The position numbers and the translations under genes are program-made. Source: CAZLYX01 sp964563885 (lineage in GTDB: Bacteria > Pseudomonadota > Gammaproteobacteria > Burkholderiales > Neisseriaceae). Taken from it: a stretch of 19,443 bases of DNA. This document shows, one piece after another, positions 1 through 7,167 of this stretch. The notes beneath the pieces are model-generated. The model was not told the origin of the DNA. It ran no database searches and was given only the letters and a program-made list of their open reading frames with translations. The stretch's first letter is position 1; each line of letters opens with the position of its first letter. Location of the stretch: contig CAZLYX010000036.1 of assembly GCA_964563885.1 (NCBI GenBank), positions 1-19,443 on the forward strand. Reading direction: 5' to 3'.

Positions 1-818
1 GCATTACGTGTTGGCATAACACAATCAAACATATCAATGCCATGTGCCACGCCATAAACCAAGTCTTCAGGCGTGCCCACACCCATTAGATAATGTGGTT
101 TATGTTCAGGCAGTATTGGTCCGACAGCACGCAACATGCGATACATTTCAGGCTTAGGTTCGCCCACTGATAAGCCACCAATTGCTAAACCTGGAAAATT
201 AAATTGTTCTAAGCCTCGCAAAGATTCTTCACGTAAATCTTCATACATGGCGCCTTGCACGATGCCAAATAAAGCATTGGGATTGCGCAATTCATCAAAT
301 GCTTTCTGAGAACGCTCGGCCCAACGTAAGCTCATTTGAAGAGAAGCACGAGCTTGTGCATGAGTGGCTTCACCTGGAGTGCATTCATCTAATTGCATCG
401 CAATATCAGAATTGAGCACTGTTTGAATGTGCATAGAGATTTCTGGCGATAAGAACAAAGTGTCACCATTAATTGGGCTTTTAAACGTGCAGCCTTCTTC
501 GGTTAACTTGCGCATATCGGAAAGTGAAAACACCTGAAAGCCACCAGAATCAGTGAGAATAGGTTTATCCCAACCGATAAATTGATGTAAGCCGCCAAAT
601 TGTTCAATCACTTCTAAGCCTGGGCGCAGCCACAAATGATAAGTGTTACCCAGAATAATTTGCGCTTTGATGTCGTGCAAATTTTGTGGCGTCATGGCTT
701 TAACGCAGCCATACGTGCCTACAGGCATGAAAACGGGCGTTTCGATCTTGCCATGATTTAATTCTAAAGTGCCGCGACGGGCGTAACCGTCTTTTTTGTG
801 TAGCGTAAATTTCAACAT
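1..818 (-). CDS. tgt: Queuine tRNA-guanine transglycosylase, 5' part
   Basis: Tgt exchanges the guanine at the wobble position of GUN anticodons (Asp, Asn, His, Tyr) for preQ1, the committed step of queuosine synthesis in the cytoplasm. Translating the minus strand from the ATG at 818-816 gives an open frame that runs off the window. It begins MLKFTLHKKDGYARRGTLEL and carries the family motifs ETPVFMPVGTYG, DSGGFQVFSLSD, GIVQGA, GGLSVGEP and HYLMGVGTPEDL. The last visible motif, GIDMFDCVMPTRNA, contains the nucleophilic Asp at residue 265. The C-terminal zinc-binding cysteines and the stop lie outside the window. Only a weak AGAG precedes the ATG. A perfect TATAAT on the minus strand lies about 40 bases upstream. 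The family match is very strong; only the 3' end is unknown. Confidence 0.95.
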   Translation of the reverse strand, partial: MLKFTLHKKDGYARRGTLELNHGKIETPVFMPVGTYGCVKAMTPQNLHDIKAQIILGNTYHLWLRPGLEVIEQFGGLHQFIGWDKPILTDSGGFQVFSLSDMRKLTEEGCTFKSPINGDTLFLSPEISMHIQTVLNSDIAMQLDECTPGEATHAQARASLQMSLRWAERSQKAFDELRNPNALFGIVQGAMYEDLREESLRGLEQFNFPGLAIGGLSVGEPKPEMYRMLRAVGPILPEHKPHYLMGVGTPEDLVYGVAHGIDMFDCVMPTRN

Positions 819-858
819 AAAACTCTGGCGCATAGCGCAAAATAACAAAATAGTCGCA

Positions 859-864
859 ATTATA
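859..864 (-). promoter_or_regulatory. Candidate -10 box for tgt
   Basis: The minus strand reads TATAAT at 864-859, about 40 bases upstream of the tgt ATG. No good -35 hexamer stands at 16-18 bases, so this is a -10-only prediction. Confidence 0.35.
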
Positions 865-928
865 GCCCAATTGTTTACTAAAAAGCTTACAGATAGCCTA
901 TATTAAAAGAATAATATGCGCTTGTTCC

Positions 929-958
929 TTGCCAATCAAAATGTAAATCGGCTAAAAT
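929..958 (+). promoter_or_regulatory. Candidate promoter of tRNA-Val
   Basis: TTGCCA at 929-934 and TAAAAT at 953-958 are separated by 18 bases and end 37 bases before the mature tRNA 5' end. This fits a sigma-70 promoter giving a short 5' precursor. The call rests on sequence match only. Confidence 0.45.
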
Positions 959-995
959 ACAGGGCTATCTATACATAGTACAGTAGTTTGATTAT

Positions 996-1072
996 AGGCA
1001 TGTAGCTCAGTTGGTTAGAGCACCACCTTGACATGGTGGGGGTCGTTGGTTCGAATCCGATCATGCCTACCA
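996..1072 (+). tRNA. tRNA-Val (anticodon GAC)
   Basis: The 77-base sequence folds into a standard cloverleaf. The acceptor stem is AGGCATG (996-1002) with CATGCCT (1062-1068). The D arm contains AGCTCAGTTGGTTAGAGC. The anticodon stem CCACC/GGTGG encloses the loop TTGACAT with anticodon GAC, and the T loop is GGTTCGAATCC. Discriminator A1069 is followed by an encoded CCA. GAC reads the valine codons GUC and GUU. A hairpin follows immediately and then thrS on the same strand. Confidence 0.97.
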
Positions 1073-1080
1073 TATATTCG

Positions 1081-1116
1081 ACAACAAAAGCCGTGGATGG
1101 CTTTTGTTGTTTATTG
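1081..1116 (+). terminator. Hairpin after tRNA-Val (terminator or thrS leader stem)
   Basis: ACAACAAAAGCC (1081-1092) and GGCTTTTGTTGT (1099-1110) pair perfectly over 12 bp around a 6-base loop, followed by a T-rich but interrupted tract. It could end the tRNA transcript. The T run is not uniform, so partial read-through into thrS is plausible. Confidence 0.55.
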
Positions 1117-1132
1117 TTATTTGATGAGGCTA

Positions 1133-1149
1133 GCTGAAATAATTTCAGC
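1133..1149. repeat. Palindrome upstream of thrS
   Basis: GCTGAAAT (1133-1140) and ATTTCAGC (1142-1149) form a perfect 8-bp inverted repeat around one base, 25 bases before the thrS Shine-Dalgarno. It could be a protein-binding site or a small RNA stem; nothing in the sequence decides which. Confidence 0.35.
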
Positions 1150-1183
1150 ATTGCCAAAGAGTTGGTTAGTTTTGGAGTGTTAC

Positions 1184-3094
1184 ATGTTAAATATTACTTT
1201 GCCCGATGGCTCTGTTCGCGAATTTGAAGCCCCCGTATCAGTGCATGATGTGGCCGCTTCAATTGGTGCGGGTTTGGCTAAAGCTGCTTTAGCAGGCAAA
1301 GTGGATGGAAAATTAGTAGATACTTCCTACATCATTAATCAAGATGCTGCTTTGTCGATCATTACTGGAAAAGATGCTGAAGGTTTAGACATCATTCGGC
1401 ACTCTACAGCTCACTTAATGGCTGATGCTGTGCAACAGTTGTTTCCAGATGCGCAAGTTACCATCGGGCCAACCATTAAAGACGGTTTCTTTTATGACTT
1501 TGCCTATAAGCGTCCATTTACACCTGAAGATTTGGTTGCTATTGAAAAAAAGATGGCCGAATTGGTTAAGCAAGATATTCCTGTTCAACGTTATGAGTTA
1601 TCACGTGATGAGGCTGTTGAATACTTTAAAAACATTGGCGAAGATTACAAAGCAGAGATTATTGAGAGTATTCCGCAGGGTGAAGTTTTGTCACTCTATA
1701 AAGAAGGTGATTTCACCGACTTGTGCCGTGGCCCACACGTTCCGTCTACGGGTAAACTAAAAGTATTTAAACTCATGAAGGTGGCTGGTGCATATTGGCG
1801 TGGTGACAGCAACAATGAAATGCTACAACGTATTTATGGCACAGCTTGGGCCAATAAAGATGACTTAAAAGATTATTTACACCGTTTAGAAGAAGCTGAA
1901 AAGCGTGATCACCGTAAATTGGGCAAGCAGCTAGACCTGTTTCACTTGCAAGATGAAGCACCAGGTATGGTTTTTTGGCATCCTAGAGGCTGGGCATTGT
2001 GGCAAATTATTGAACAACATATGCGCAAAGAGTTGGATCAGGCAGGCTACAAAGAAATCAAAACACCATTGATTATGGATCGTGGTTTGTGGGAAAAATC
2101 AGGTCACTGGGATAACTACCAAGAAAATATGTTTACCACTCAATCGGAAAAACGTGATTATGCTGTTAAACCGATGAACTGCCCTGGACATGTGCAGATT
2201 TTCAACCAAGGTTTGCGTTCATATCGTGATTTGCCCTTGCGTTTGGCTGAGTTTGGTTCTTGTCATCGCAATGAACCCAGCGGTGCTTTGCATGGCCTAA
2301 TGCGAGTACGTGGTTTTGTACAAGATGATGCACATATTTTTTGCACCGAAGATCAGATTGTTGAAGAATCTAAAGCCTTTAATCTGCTGGTAATGAAAAT
2401 TTATAAACAGTTTGATTTCCATGATGTTGCCATTAAATTGTCATTGCGTCCTGAGAAACGTGCAGGTTCAGATGAGGTTTGGGATAAAGCAGAAAATGGT
2501 TTGCGCGAAGCACTAACTGCATGTGGCATAGAATGGGAAGAGTTGCCAGGCGAGGGTGCGTTTTACGGTCCTAAAGTGGAATATCATATTAAAGATGCTA
2601 TTGGACGCTCTTGGCAGTGTGGTACTTTACAGCTTGATTTCGTGCTACCTGAACGCTTGGATGCAGAATATGTTACAGAAAACAATGATCGCGCCCGCCC
2701 GGTTATGTTACACCGTGCCATATTGGGTTCATTGGAGCGATTTATTGGTATTTTGATTGAAAACCATGCAGGATCATTCCCATTATGGCTTGCACCAGTG
2801 CAATTGGTCATCATGAATATCACTGAGAATCAAGCAGATTATTGCCATGAAGTGGCGGAACTCTTAAAATCGGAAGGCTTCCGAGTTCATTTGGATTTGC
2901 GCAACGAAAAAATTGGCTACAAAATCCGTGACAATAGCCAACAACGTTATCCGTATCAAATTGTAGTTGGTGATAAAGAAAAGCAGGAAAATAAAGTGGC
3001 AGTACGCCGCAAAGCAGAAGATTTGGGTTCAATTGATTTAAGCGATTTTATTGCTCGTTTAAAACAAGAGATAGCTCTTTCTTTAATACATTAA
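1184..3094 (+). CDS. thrS: Threonyl-tRNA synthetase
   Basis: ThrS charges tRNA-Thr in the cytoplasm and edits mischarged Ser-tRNA. The 636-residue product is the usual bacterial length. An N-terminal TGS domain (about 1-61) is followed by the editing domain with HSTAH at 73-77, whose two histidines are hallmark residues. The class II catalytic core has MNCPGH with zinc-ligand Cys333, motif 2 around FGSCHRNEPSGALHGLMRVR, and motif 3 around MLHRAILGSLERF. The C-terminal anticodon-binding domain contains the Thr-tRNA family segment LRNEKIGYKIRD. The frame is open upstream into the tRNA gene, but the ATG at 1184 has GGAG six bases before it and the standard MLNITLPDG start, so the longer reading is rejected. 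infC follows after 17 bases, the classic thrS-infC-rpmI-rplT order. Confidence 0.97.
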   Translation: MLNITLPDGSVREFEAPVSVHDVAASIGAGLAKAALAGKVDGKLVDTSYIINQDAALSIITGKDAEGLDIIRHSTAHLMADAVQQLFPDAQVTIGPTIKDGFFYDFAYKRPFTPEDLVAIEKKMAELVKQDIPVQRYELSRDEAVEYFKNIGEDYKAEIIESIPQGEVLSLYKEGDFTDLCRGPHVPSTGKLKVFKLMKVAGAYWRGDSNNEMLQRIYGTAWANKDDLKDYLHRLEEAEKRDHRKLGKQLDLFHLQDEAPGMVFWHPRGWALWQIIEQHMRKELDQAGYKEIKTPLIMDRGLWEKSGHWDNYQENMFTTQSEKRDYAVKPMNCPGHVQIFNQGLRSYRDLPLRLAEFGSCHRNEPSGALHGLMRVRGFVQDDAHIFCTEDQIVEESKAFNLLVMKIYKQFDFHDVAIKLSLRPEKRAGSDEVWDKAENGLREALTACGIEWEELPGEGAFYGPKVEYHIKDAIGRSWQCGTLQLDFVLPERLDAEYVTENNDRARPVMLHRAILGSLERFIGILIENHAGSFPLWLAPVQLVIMNITENQADYCHEVAELLKSEGFRVHLDLRNEKIGYKIRDNSQQRYPYQIVVGDKEKQENKVAVRRKAEDLGSIDLSDFIARLKQEIALSLIH

Positions 3095-3111
3095 TTTTTA
3101 CAAGGAGTTTA

Positions 3112-3633
3112 ATTATCGCACAAGAACGCGAAGCACGAATCAATGGCGAAATCACTGCTAAAGAAGTGCGTTTAATCAGTAGTACCGGTGAGCAGCTTGG
3201 CTTGGTTACTGTCCGTGATGCTTTAGTTATGGCTGAAGAACAGGATATTGATTTGGTGGAGATTTCTCCAACTGCCAAACCACCAGTTTGTAAGCTAATG
3301 GATTTTGGTAAATTTAAATATGAACAATCCAAAAAACGTGACGAAGCCAAGAAAAAGCAAAAACAGGTGCAAATTAAGGAAATAAAATTCCGCCCAGGCA
3401 CTGATGATGGCGACTACAATATTAAGATGCGTAACATAAATCGCTTCTTAGAAGAAGGCGACAAAGTAAAAGTTACCTTACGCTTCCGAGGTCGTGAAAT
3501 GGCTCACCAAGAGTTAGGTGCGCAGTTGTTGAAACGCATTCAATTGGAATTAAATGAAGTAGGTGTGGTTGAACAGTTTCCTAAAATGGAAGGTCGTCAA
3601 ATGGTAATGATGATTGCACCGAAGAAAAAATAA
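3112..3633 (+). CDS. infC: Translation initiation factor IF-3 (non-AUG start)
   Basis: IF3 binds the 30S subunit, blocks premature 50S joining and proofreads start-codon and initiator-tRNA selection. The 173-residue product has the N domain (RINGEITAKEVRLI, LVTVRDALVMAEEQDIDLVEI), the linker VCKLMDFGKFKYEQSKKRDE and the C domain (IKEIKFRPGTDDGDYNIKMRNINRFL, ending MVMMIAPKKK). No ATG or upstream GTG gives a full-length protein. The coding similarity begins at two adjacent rare starts, ATT (3112) and ATC (3115). AAGGAG at 3102-3107 is 4 bases from ATT and 7 from ATC, so ATC has the better spacing, while ATT gives the family-like MIAQERE start. A start at 3166 (GTG) would cut into the N domain. 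Rare infC starts are known to let IF3 repress its own translation. Confidence 0.93.
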   Translation: MIAQEREARINGEITAKEVRLISSTGEQLGLVTVRDALVMAEEQDIDLVEISPTAKPPVCKLMDFGKFKYEQSKKRDEAKKKQKQVQIKEIKFRPGTDDGDYNIKMRNINRFLEEGDKVKVTLRFRGREMAHQELGAQLLKRIQLELNEVGVVEQFPKMEGRQMVMMIAPKKK

Positions 3634-3639
3634 GTATAT

Positions 3640-3741
3640 ACTTGCGAGTTGCTTTGTAAATCGCCGCAAAAAGCAAGTTGGTTAACGCGGCAAAAACTGT
3701 GGTGTCAGGGTTACAAGTGTTTCGAAATTTATTTCAAACCC
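3640..3741 (+). promoter_or_regulatory. Structured leader of rpmI-rplT, possible L20 operator
   Basis: The 146-base infC-rpmI gap can fold. TTGCTTT (3649-3655) pairs with AAAGCAA (3670-3676). The loop segment GCCGC (3663-3667) can pair with downstream GCGGC (3687-3691), giving an H-type pseudoknot. A competing stem, ACTTGC (3640-3645) with GCAAGT (3673-3678), shares bases with the first. GGGTT (3708-3712) can pair with AACCC (3737-3741). In E. coli, L20 represses this operon through a pseudoknotted operator in the same place; equivalence here is inferred from position and pairing. Confidence 0.45.
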
Positions 3742-3779
3742 CCTTATGCCTTATCTAATAAATGATATGGAGTTATCCC

Positions 3780-3977
3780 ATGCCTAAAATGAAAACCAAG
3801 TCGAGCGCAAAAAAACGCTTCAAAGTACTGGGTAATGGTGGTGTAAAACGTGCACATGCGTTCAAACGCCACATTTTAACGAAAAGAACCACTAAAAATA
3901 AACGTCAATTACGTGGCACCACTATGGTGAGCAAGAGTGATATGGCTTCTATTTCTAAAATGTTACCCTACGCTTAA
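3780..3977 (+). CDS. rpmI: 50S ribosomal protein L35
   Basis: L35 is a small basic protein of the large ribosomal subunit. The 65-residue product starts MPKMKTKSSAKKRFKVLGNG and ends SKMLPYA, full length for the family and rich in Lys and Arg. The frame is open 18 bases further upstream, but the ATG at 3780 has GGAG seven bases before it and the conserved MPKMKT start. It lies between infC and rplT, with 12 bases before rplT, consistent with co-transcription. Confidence 0.97.
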   Translation: MPKMKTKSSAKKRFKVLGNGGVKRAHAFKRHILTKRTTKNKRQLRGTTMVSKSDMASISKMLPYA

Positions 3978-3989
3978 GGAGTTTAAAGT

Positions 3990-4346
3990 ATGTCACGTGT
4001 AAAAAGAGGCGTTACCGCCAAAGCTCGCCATAAAAAAATACTAGCGTTAGCCAAAGGCTATCGCGGTCGCCGTAAAAATGTCTACCGTGTTGCTAAGCAA
4101 GCGGTGATGAAAGCTGGTCAATATGCTTATCGTGACCGTCGCCAACGCAAACGTGTATTCCGTCAATTGTGGATTATTCGTATTAATGCTGGCGCTCGTG
4201 AAAACGGTTTGTCTTACAGCAAATTCATGAATGGTTTGAGACGTGCCACTATTGAAGTAGATCGTAAAGTATTAGCAGACTTGGCTGTATTTGATAAAGC
4301 CACTTTTGCTCAATTAGTTGAAAAAGCTAAAGCTGCTTTAGCTTAA
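3990..4346 (+). CDS. rplT: 50S ribosomal protein L20
   Basis: L20 binds 23S rRNA early in large-subunit assembly and in several bacteria represses its own operon. The 118-residue product is normal length, with the very basic N-terminal tail SRVKRGVTAKARHKKILALAKGYRGRRKN and the family core YRDRRQRKRVFRQLWIIRINAG. AAGGAG lies eight bases before the ATG. It is the last gene of the thrS operon here and is followed directly by a terminator. The final codons lie in a 10-bp inverted repeat (4324-4344). Confidence 0.98.
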   Translation: MSRVKRGVTAKARHKKILALAKGYRGRRKNVYRVAKQAVMKAGQYAYRDRRQRKRVFRQLWIIRINAGARENGLSYSKFMNGLRRATIEVDRKVLADLAVFDKATFAQLVEKAKAALA

Positions 4347-4360
4347 TAAGTTATGATTTT

Positions 4361-4390
4361 AAAAAGGAAACCTTAGGGTTTCCTTTTTTT
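4361..4390 (+). terminator. Rho-independent terminator of the thrS-rplT operon
   Basis: AAAAAGGAAACC (4361-4372) pairs perfectly with GGTTTCCTTTTT (4377-4388) around the loop TTAG, with the T run continuing to 4390. It begins 15 bases after the rplT stop. Confidence 0.9.
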
Positions 4391-4464
4391 ATTTATCCAA
4401 TCAAATATAATTAAGTAACAAGTAATGGAATCAGTATGTGATTGTAAACGAGTAGAGTTAGAAA

Positions 4465-4518
4465 TTAAAGGCTACCTGAACAATTTTATTCAACTAAAAT
4501 CTTTCAGGTAGCCTTTAA
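4465..4518. terminator. Inverted uptake-sequence pair, likely bidirectional terminator
   Basis: TTAAAGGCTACCTGAA (4465-4480) and its exact reverse complement (4503-4518) form a 16-bp stem around 22 bases. Each arm contains a full AGGCTACCTGAA. It lies between convergent rplT and glnD. On the minus strand it is followed by a T-rich tail, so it is best placed to end the cca-glnD transcript. Paired uptake sequences used as terminators are a known habit of the family. Confidence 0.75.
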
Positions 4519-4542
4519 TGGTTTTGGCTAAATTTAAGTTAA

Positions 4543-7104
4543 TTAGCTATTGAGTACATCGTATAAAGCTCTTTTAAGTTTAAATTGCTTGCTAGGACTT
4601 TCTAGGCTTTCACTGAATAATAAAAAACTATCTTCAACGCGCTCATCTAATGTGGATATGTTTGCATGGCGCAAACTAATATCTAAATCAGAAAATACGG
4701 CGGTAATATCTGCCAGCAGAAAAGGTCGGTTCACTGCGACTAATTCCAGAATATACCACCCAGGTAATTCATCATCTGAGCTTAAAACGATGGAAGGTGA
4801 AATAGGCATATAGCGGCTACGGCGACTATTTAAATGATAAGCCTCATCACCATCAGGCGGTGGCTCGCCCGCGATATAACGTTGCAGCTCATCCTCTAGC
4901 TTTAATCGTAATCGAGCATAATCATTAGAGCTATATTGAGCCGGTATTTGCACCATAAACGTATCAAGAATATAGTTATGTTCGGTTACATAAGCACGAG
5001 CAGTAAGAATATCAAGATTATTGTAACTAAAAATTCTACTTAAGCCGGCAAACGAACGTGGAATATTAGGCATGAATACCATTATTTCTAAGGTTTTGGT
5101 GTCTGAAATATAGCGCGTACGCATGATAGGTTGTTCAAAGTCATTAATAATTTCACTTAAGTGCCAGAGTATTTGGTCTAGTTCGTGACGTACAAAATAA
5201 GCAGGGCCAAGAATGTGCCATAGTTTTCGCTGTTGGGCGGGAGGTACGCCTTGTTTGTTGAGCATATCGAGGGCAAGTTGTTGTCGATTACTTGTTAGAG
5301 TGGCAAGGCTGTGTTCTTCGCCAGACAAATGGCGGTGAGCGCTGTTAAATAAATTTTGTAATAAGGTCGCTTTCCAGCTAGTCCATATTTTAGGGTTTGT
5401 ACCACGGATATCAGAAATCGTTAGAAGATAGAGTGCAATGAGCCGCTCTTGTGTTTGAATTTTCTCGCAAAATCGGCTAACTACAGCAGGATCTTGAATG
5501 TCTTCTTTTTGAGCAGTGATTGACATTAATAAATGATCTTCTACTAACCAGCATAATAAATCTGTTTCTTCGCTGCTGAGAAAATGGTCAGTAGCAAATT
5601 GTCTTGCATCAGTTACGCCTTCAATTGCATGATTGCCGCCACGGCCTTTGGCAATGTCATGAAATAGGGCGGCTAAATAAAGAATATGCTTTTTTTCAAA
5701 AGAATCCATGAGACTAGAAGCAAAAGGTAATTCGTGACTGTGGGCGTCAATGGCTAACCGACGTACGTTGCGTACAACCATCAAAATATGATCATCAACT
5801 GGATAGACATGAAATAAATCATGTTGCAACAAGCCAACGATTTTCCCCCAAGCGGGCAGGTAATGACCGAGTAATCCGTAGAGATTTAAAAAACGCAGAG
5901 TGTTGGTTAAGCCAGCGCCACGTTTAAAAAATTGGATAAATCGTTGACGGTTGACTGGGTTTTCATAAAACTCGCGATTGATTCTTTGGCTTGCGCCCCA
6001 CCAAGCTCGTAAGGTTTTTGGCGCGATAGTGGTAATGGCATTGCGGCTTTGTATAAATTCGATGATTTTGAAAATGTGTTCAGGGTTTTTAGTAAAGATT
6101 AACTTATCTGTTACAGCAATTGCATTGCCTATGTAGTAATAATCTTTATCTATTGTGTGAGCCACTCGGGGTAGGCGGGAATACATTTTGCCTTGAAGCA
6201 TAGGAATAAGAATGCCATTGAGCTGCTTTACCGTTTTAGTGGCTCGATAAAGAGTACGCATCAATTTTTCACTTTTAATTTGCTTTTGATCGTCTTTCAA
6301 ACCCATACTGTATGCAACTTGAGTTTGCAAATCAAAAATCAGTCTGTTCTCTGCTCGATTGGCTGTTAAATGTAAATCAATCCGAATTTTGGCCAGCTGT
6401 TTGTGGCTATTTAGTAGTAAGCTGGCTTCAATTCGGGTGATGATGCGTTTTTGAATTAACGCTATAACATCTGTATCTAAACCTTGTGCTTTTGCCAGCC
6501 ACAGCATGGTGTGGATATCGCGCAAACCACCTGGGCAGGTTTTGATGTTTGGTTCAAGTTGGCTACCTGAACCTTGAGCTTTGGCATGCCTCAATTGCAT
6601 TTCTTGTATTTTTCGTTCGATAAAAGAAGCAACATCACGCTGTAAACTGAGCTTATCCAACAGCTGATTTGCCAAAGTATGATTACCAACCAGATAACGA
6701 CTTTCTAAAAAAGCTGAGTCAGCAGTAATGTCTTTACGAGCGCTTTCACATAATTCTTCCAAGCTACCCACTTTAATAGCAGGCGTTAATTGCATATCCC
6801 ATAAAGTCTGCACGAGTACTGCCACTTTTTCTTGTAGTGCTTCGCTGAGAGAGTTGGGAGACACAATGGCCAAATCTAAATCTGAATAAGGATACATTTC
6901 TGATCGGCCGAAACCACCTGTAGCCAGCAAACACAGTGAGGCATCAGCAAAAAGTTCTTGCCATAAAGTTACCAGTGATTGTTCTAAAGCAGCACCGTAG
7001 CTTTCAAAAAAAACCATCGGTTGGCGTTTAATTAAATAAGCATCAATAGCTTGCTGTTTTTTTAGGTTCAGGTTTTGAGAGACCCGTTCAATCAGTGTTT
7101 GCAT
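4543..7104 (-). CDS. glnD: PII uridylyltransferase / uridylyl-removing enzyme
   Basis: GlnD senses glutamine and uridylylates or de-uridylylates PII proteins (GlnB/GlnK), setting glutamine synthetase activity and nitrogen gene expression. The 853-residue product is close to the usual length. An N-terminal nucleotidyltransferase domain carries GGFGRSEMYPYSDLDL with Asp75 and Asp77 as the metal-binding pair. The HD domain responsible for UMP removal contains FHDIAKGRGG with His482-Asp483. Two C-terminal ACT domains, near 670-725 (MVFMPNIPRSFAGLSRIF) and 780-853 (ELVAVNRPFLLADITAVF), would bind glutamine. It lies 63 bases downstream of cca on the same strand, with an uptake sequence between. No odd residues were seen in the key motifs. 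Confidence 0.96.
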   Translation of the reverse strand: MQTLIERVSQNLNLKKQQAIDAYLIKRQPMVFFESYGAALEQSLVTLWQELFADASLCLLATGGFGRSEMYPYSDLDLAIVSPNSLSEALQEKVAVLVQTLWDMQLTPAIKVGSLEELCESARKDITADSAFLESRYLVGNHTLANQLLDKLSLQRDVASFIERKIQEMQLRHAKAQGSGSQLEPNIKTCPGGLRDIHTMLWLAKAQGLDTDVIALIQKRIITRIEASLLLNSHKQLAKIRIDLHLTANRAENRLIFDLQTQVAYSMGLKDDQKQIKSEKLMRTLYRATKTVKQLNGILIPMLQGKMYSRLPRVAHTIDKDYYYIGNAIAVTDKLIFTKNPEHIFKIIEFIQSRNAITTIAPKTLRAWWGASQRINREFYENPVNRQRFIQFFKRGAGLTNTLRFLNLYGLLGHYLPAWGKIVGLLQHDLFHVYPVDDHILMVVRNVRRLAIDAHSHELPFASSLMDSFEKKHILYLAALFHDIAKGRGGNHAIEGVTDARQFATDHFLSSEETDLLCWLVEDHLLMSITAQKEDIQDPAVVSRFCEKIQTQERLIALYLLTISDIRGTNPKIWTSWKATLLQNLFNSAHRHLSGEEHSLATLTSNRQQLALDMLNKQGVPPAQQRKLWHILGPAYFVRHELDQILWHLSEIINDFEQPIMRTRYISDTKTLEIMVFMPNIPRSFAGLSRIFSYNNLDILTARAYVTEHNYILDTFMVQIPAQYSSNDYARLRLKLEDELQRYIAGEPPPDGDEAYHLNSRRSRYMPISPSIVLSSDDELPGWYILELVAVNRPFLLADITAVFSDLDISLRHANISTLDERVEDSFLLFSESLESPSKQFKLKRALYDVLNS

Positions 7105-7138
7105 AGCATATCTCTTTAAGCAATAAATGGATTAGGCT

Positions 7139-7150
7139 TTCAGGTAGCCT
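7139..7150 (-). other. DNA uptake sequence (AGGCTACCTGAA) between cca and glnD
   Basis: An exact 12-mer on the minus strand. Flanking bases give a weak 5-bp stem (AGGCT 7134-7138 with AGCCT 7146-7150), not enough for a confident terminator inside the cca-glnD unit. Confidence 0.75.
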
Positions 7151-7167
7151 GATCAGCAATGGTTTAT

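Noticed and set aside
996..1110. tRNA-borne phage attachment site
   Set aside because: No integrase and no second copy of the tRNA 3' end in the window.
1028..1183. N-terminal extension of thrS beginning inside tRNA-Val
   Set aside because: It overlaps a certain tRNA gene, and the ATG at 1184 has a good Shine-Dalgarno and the family start.
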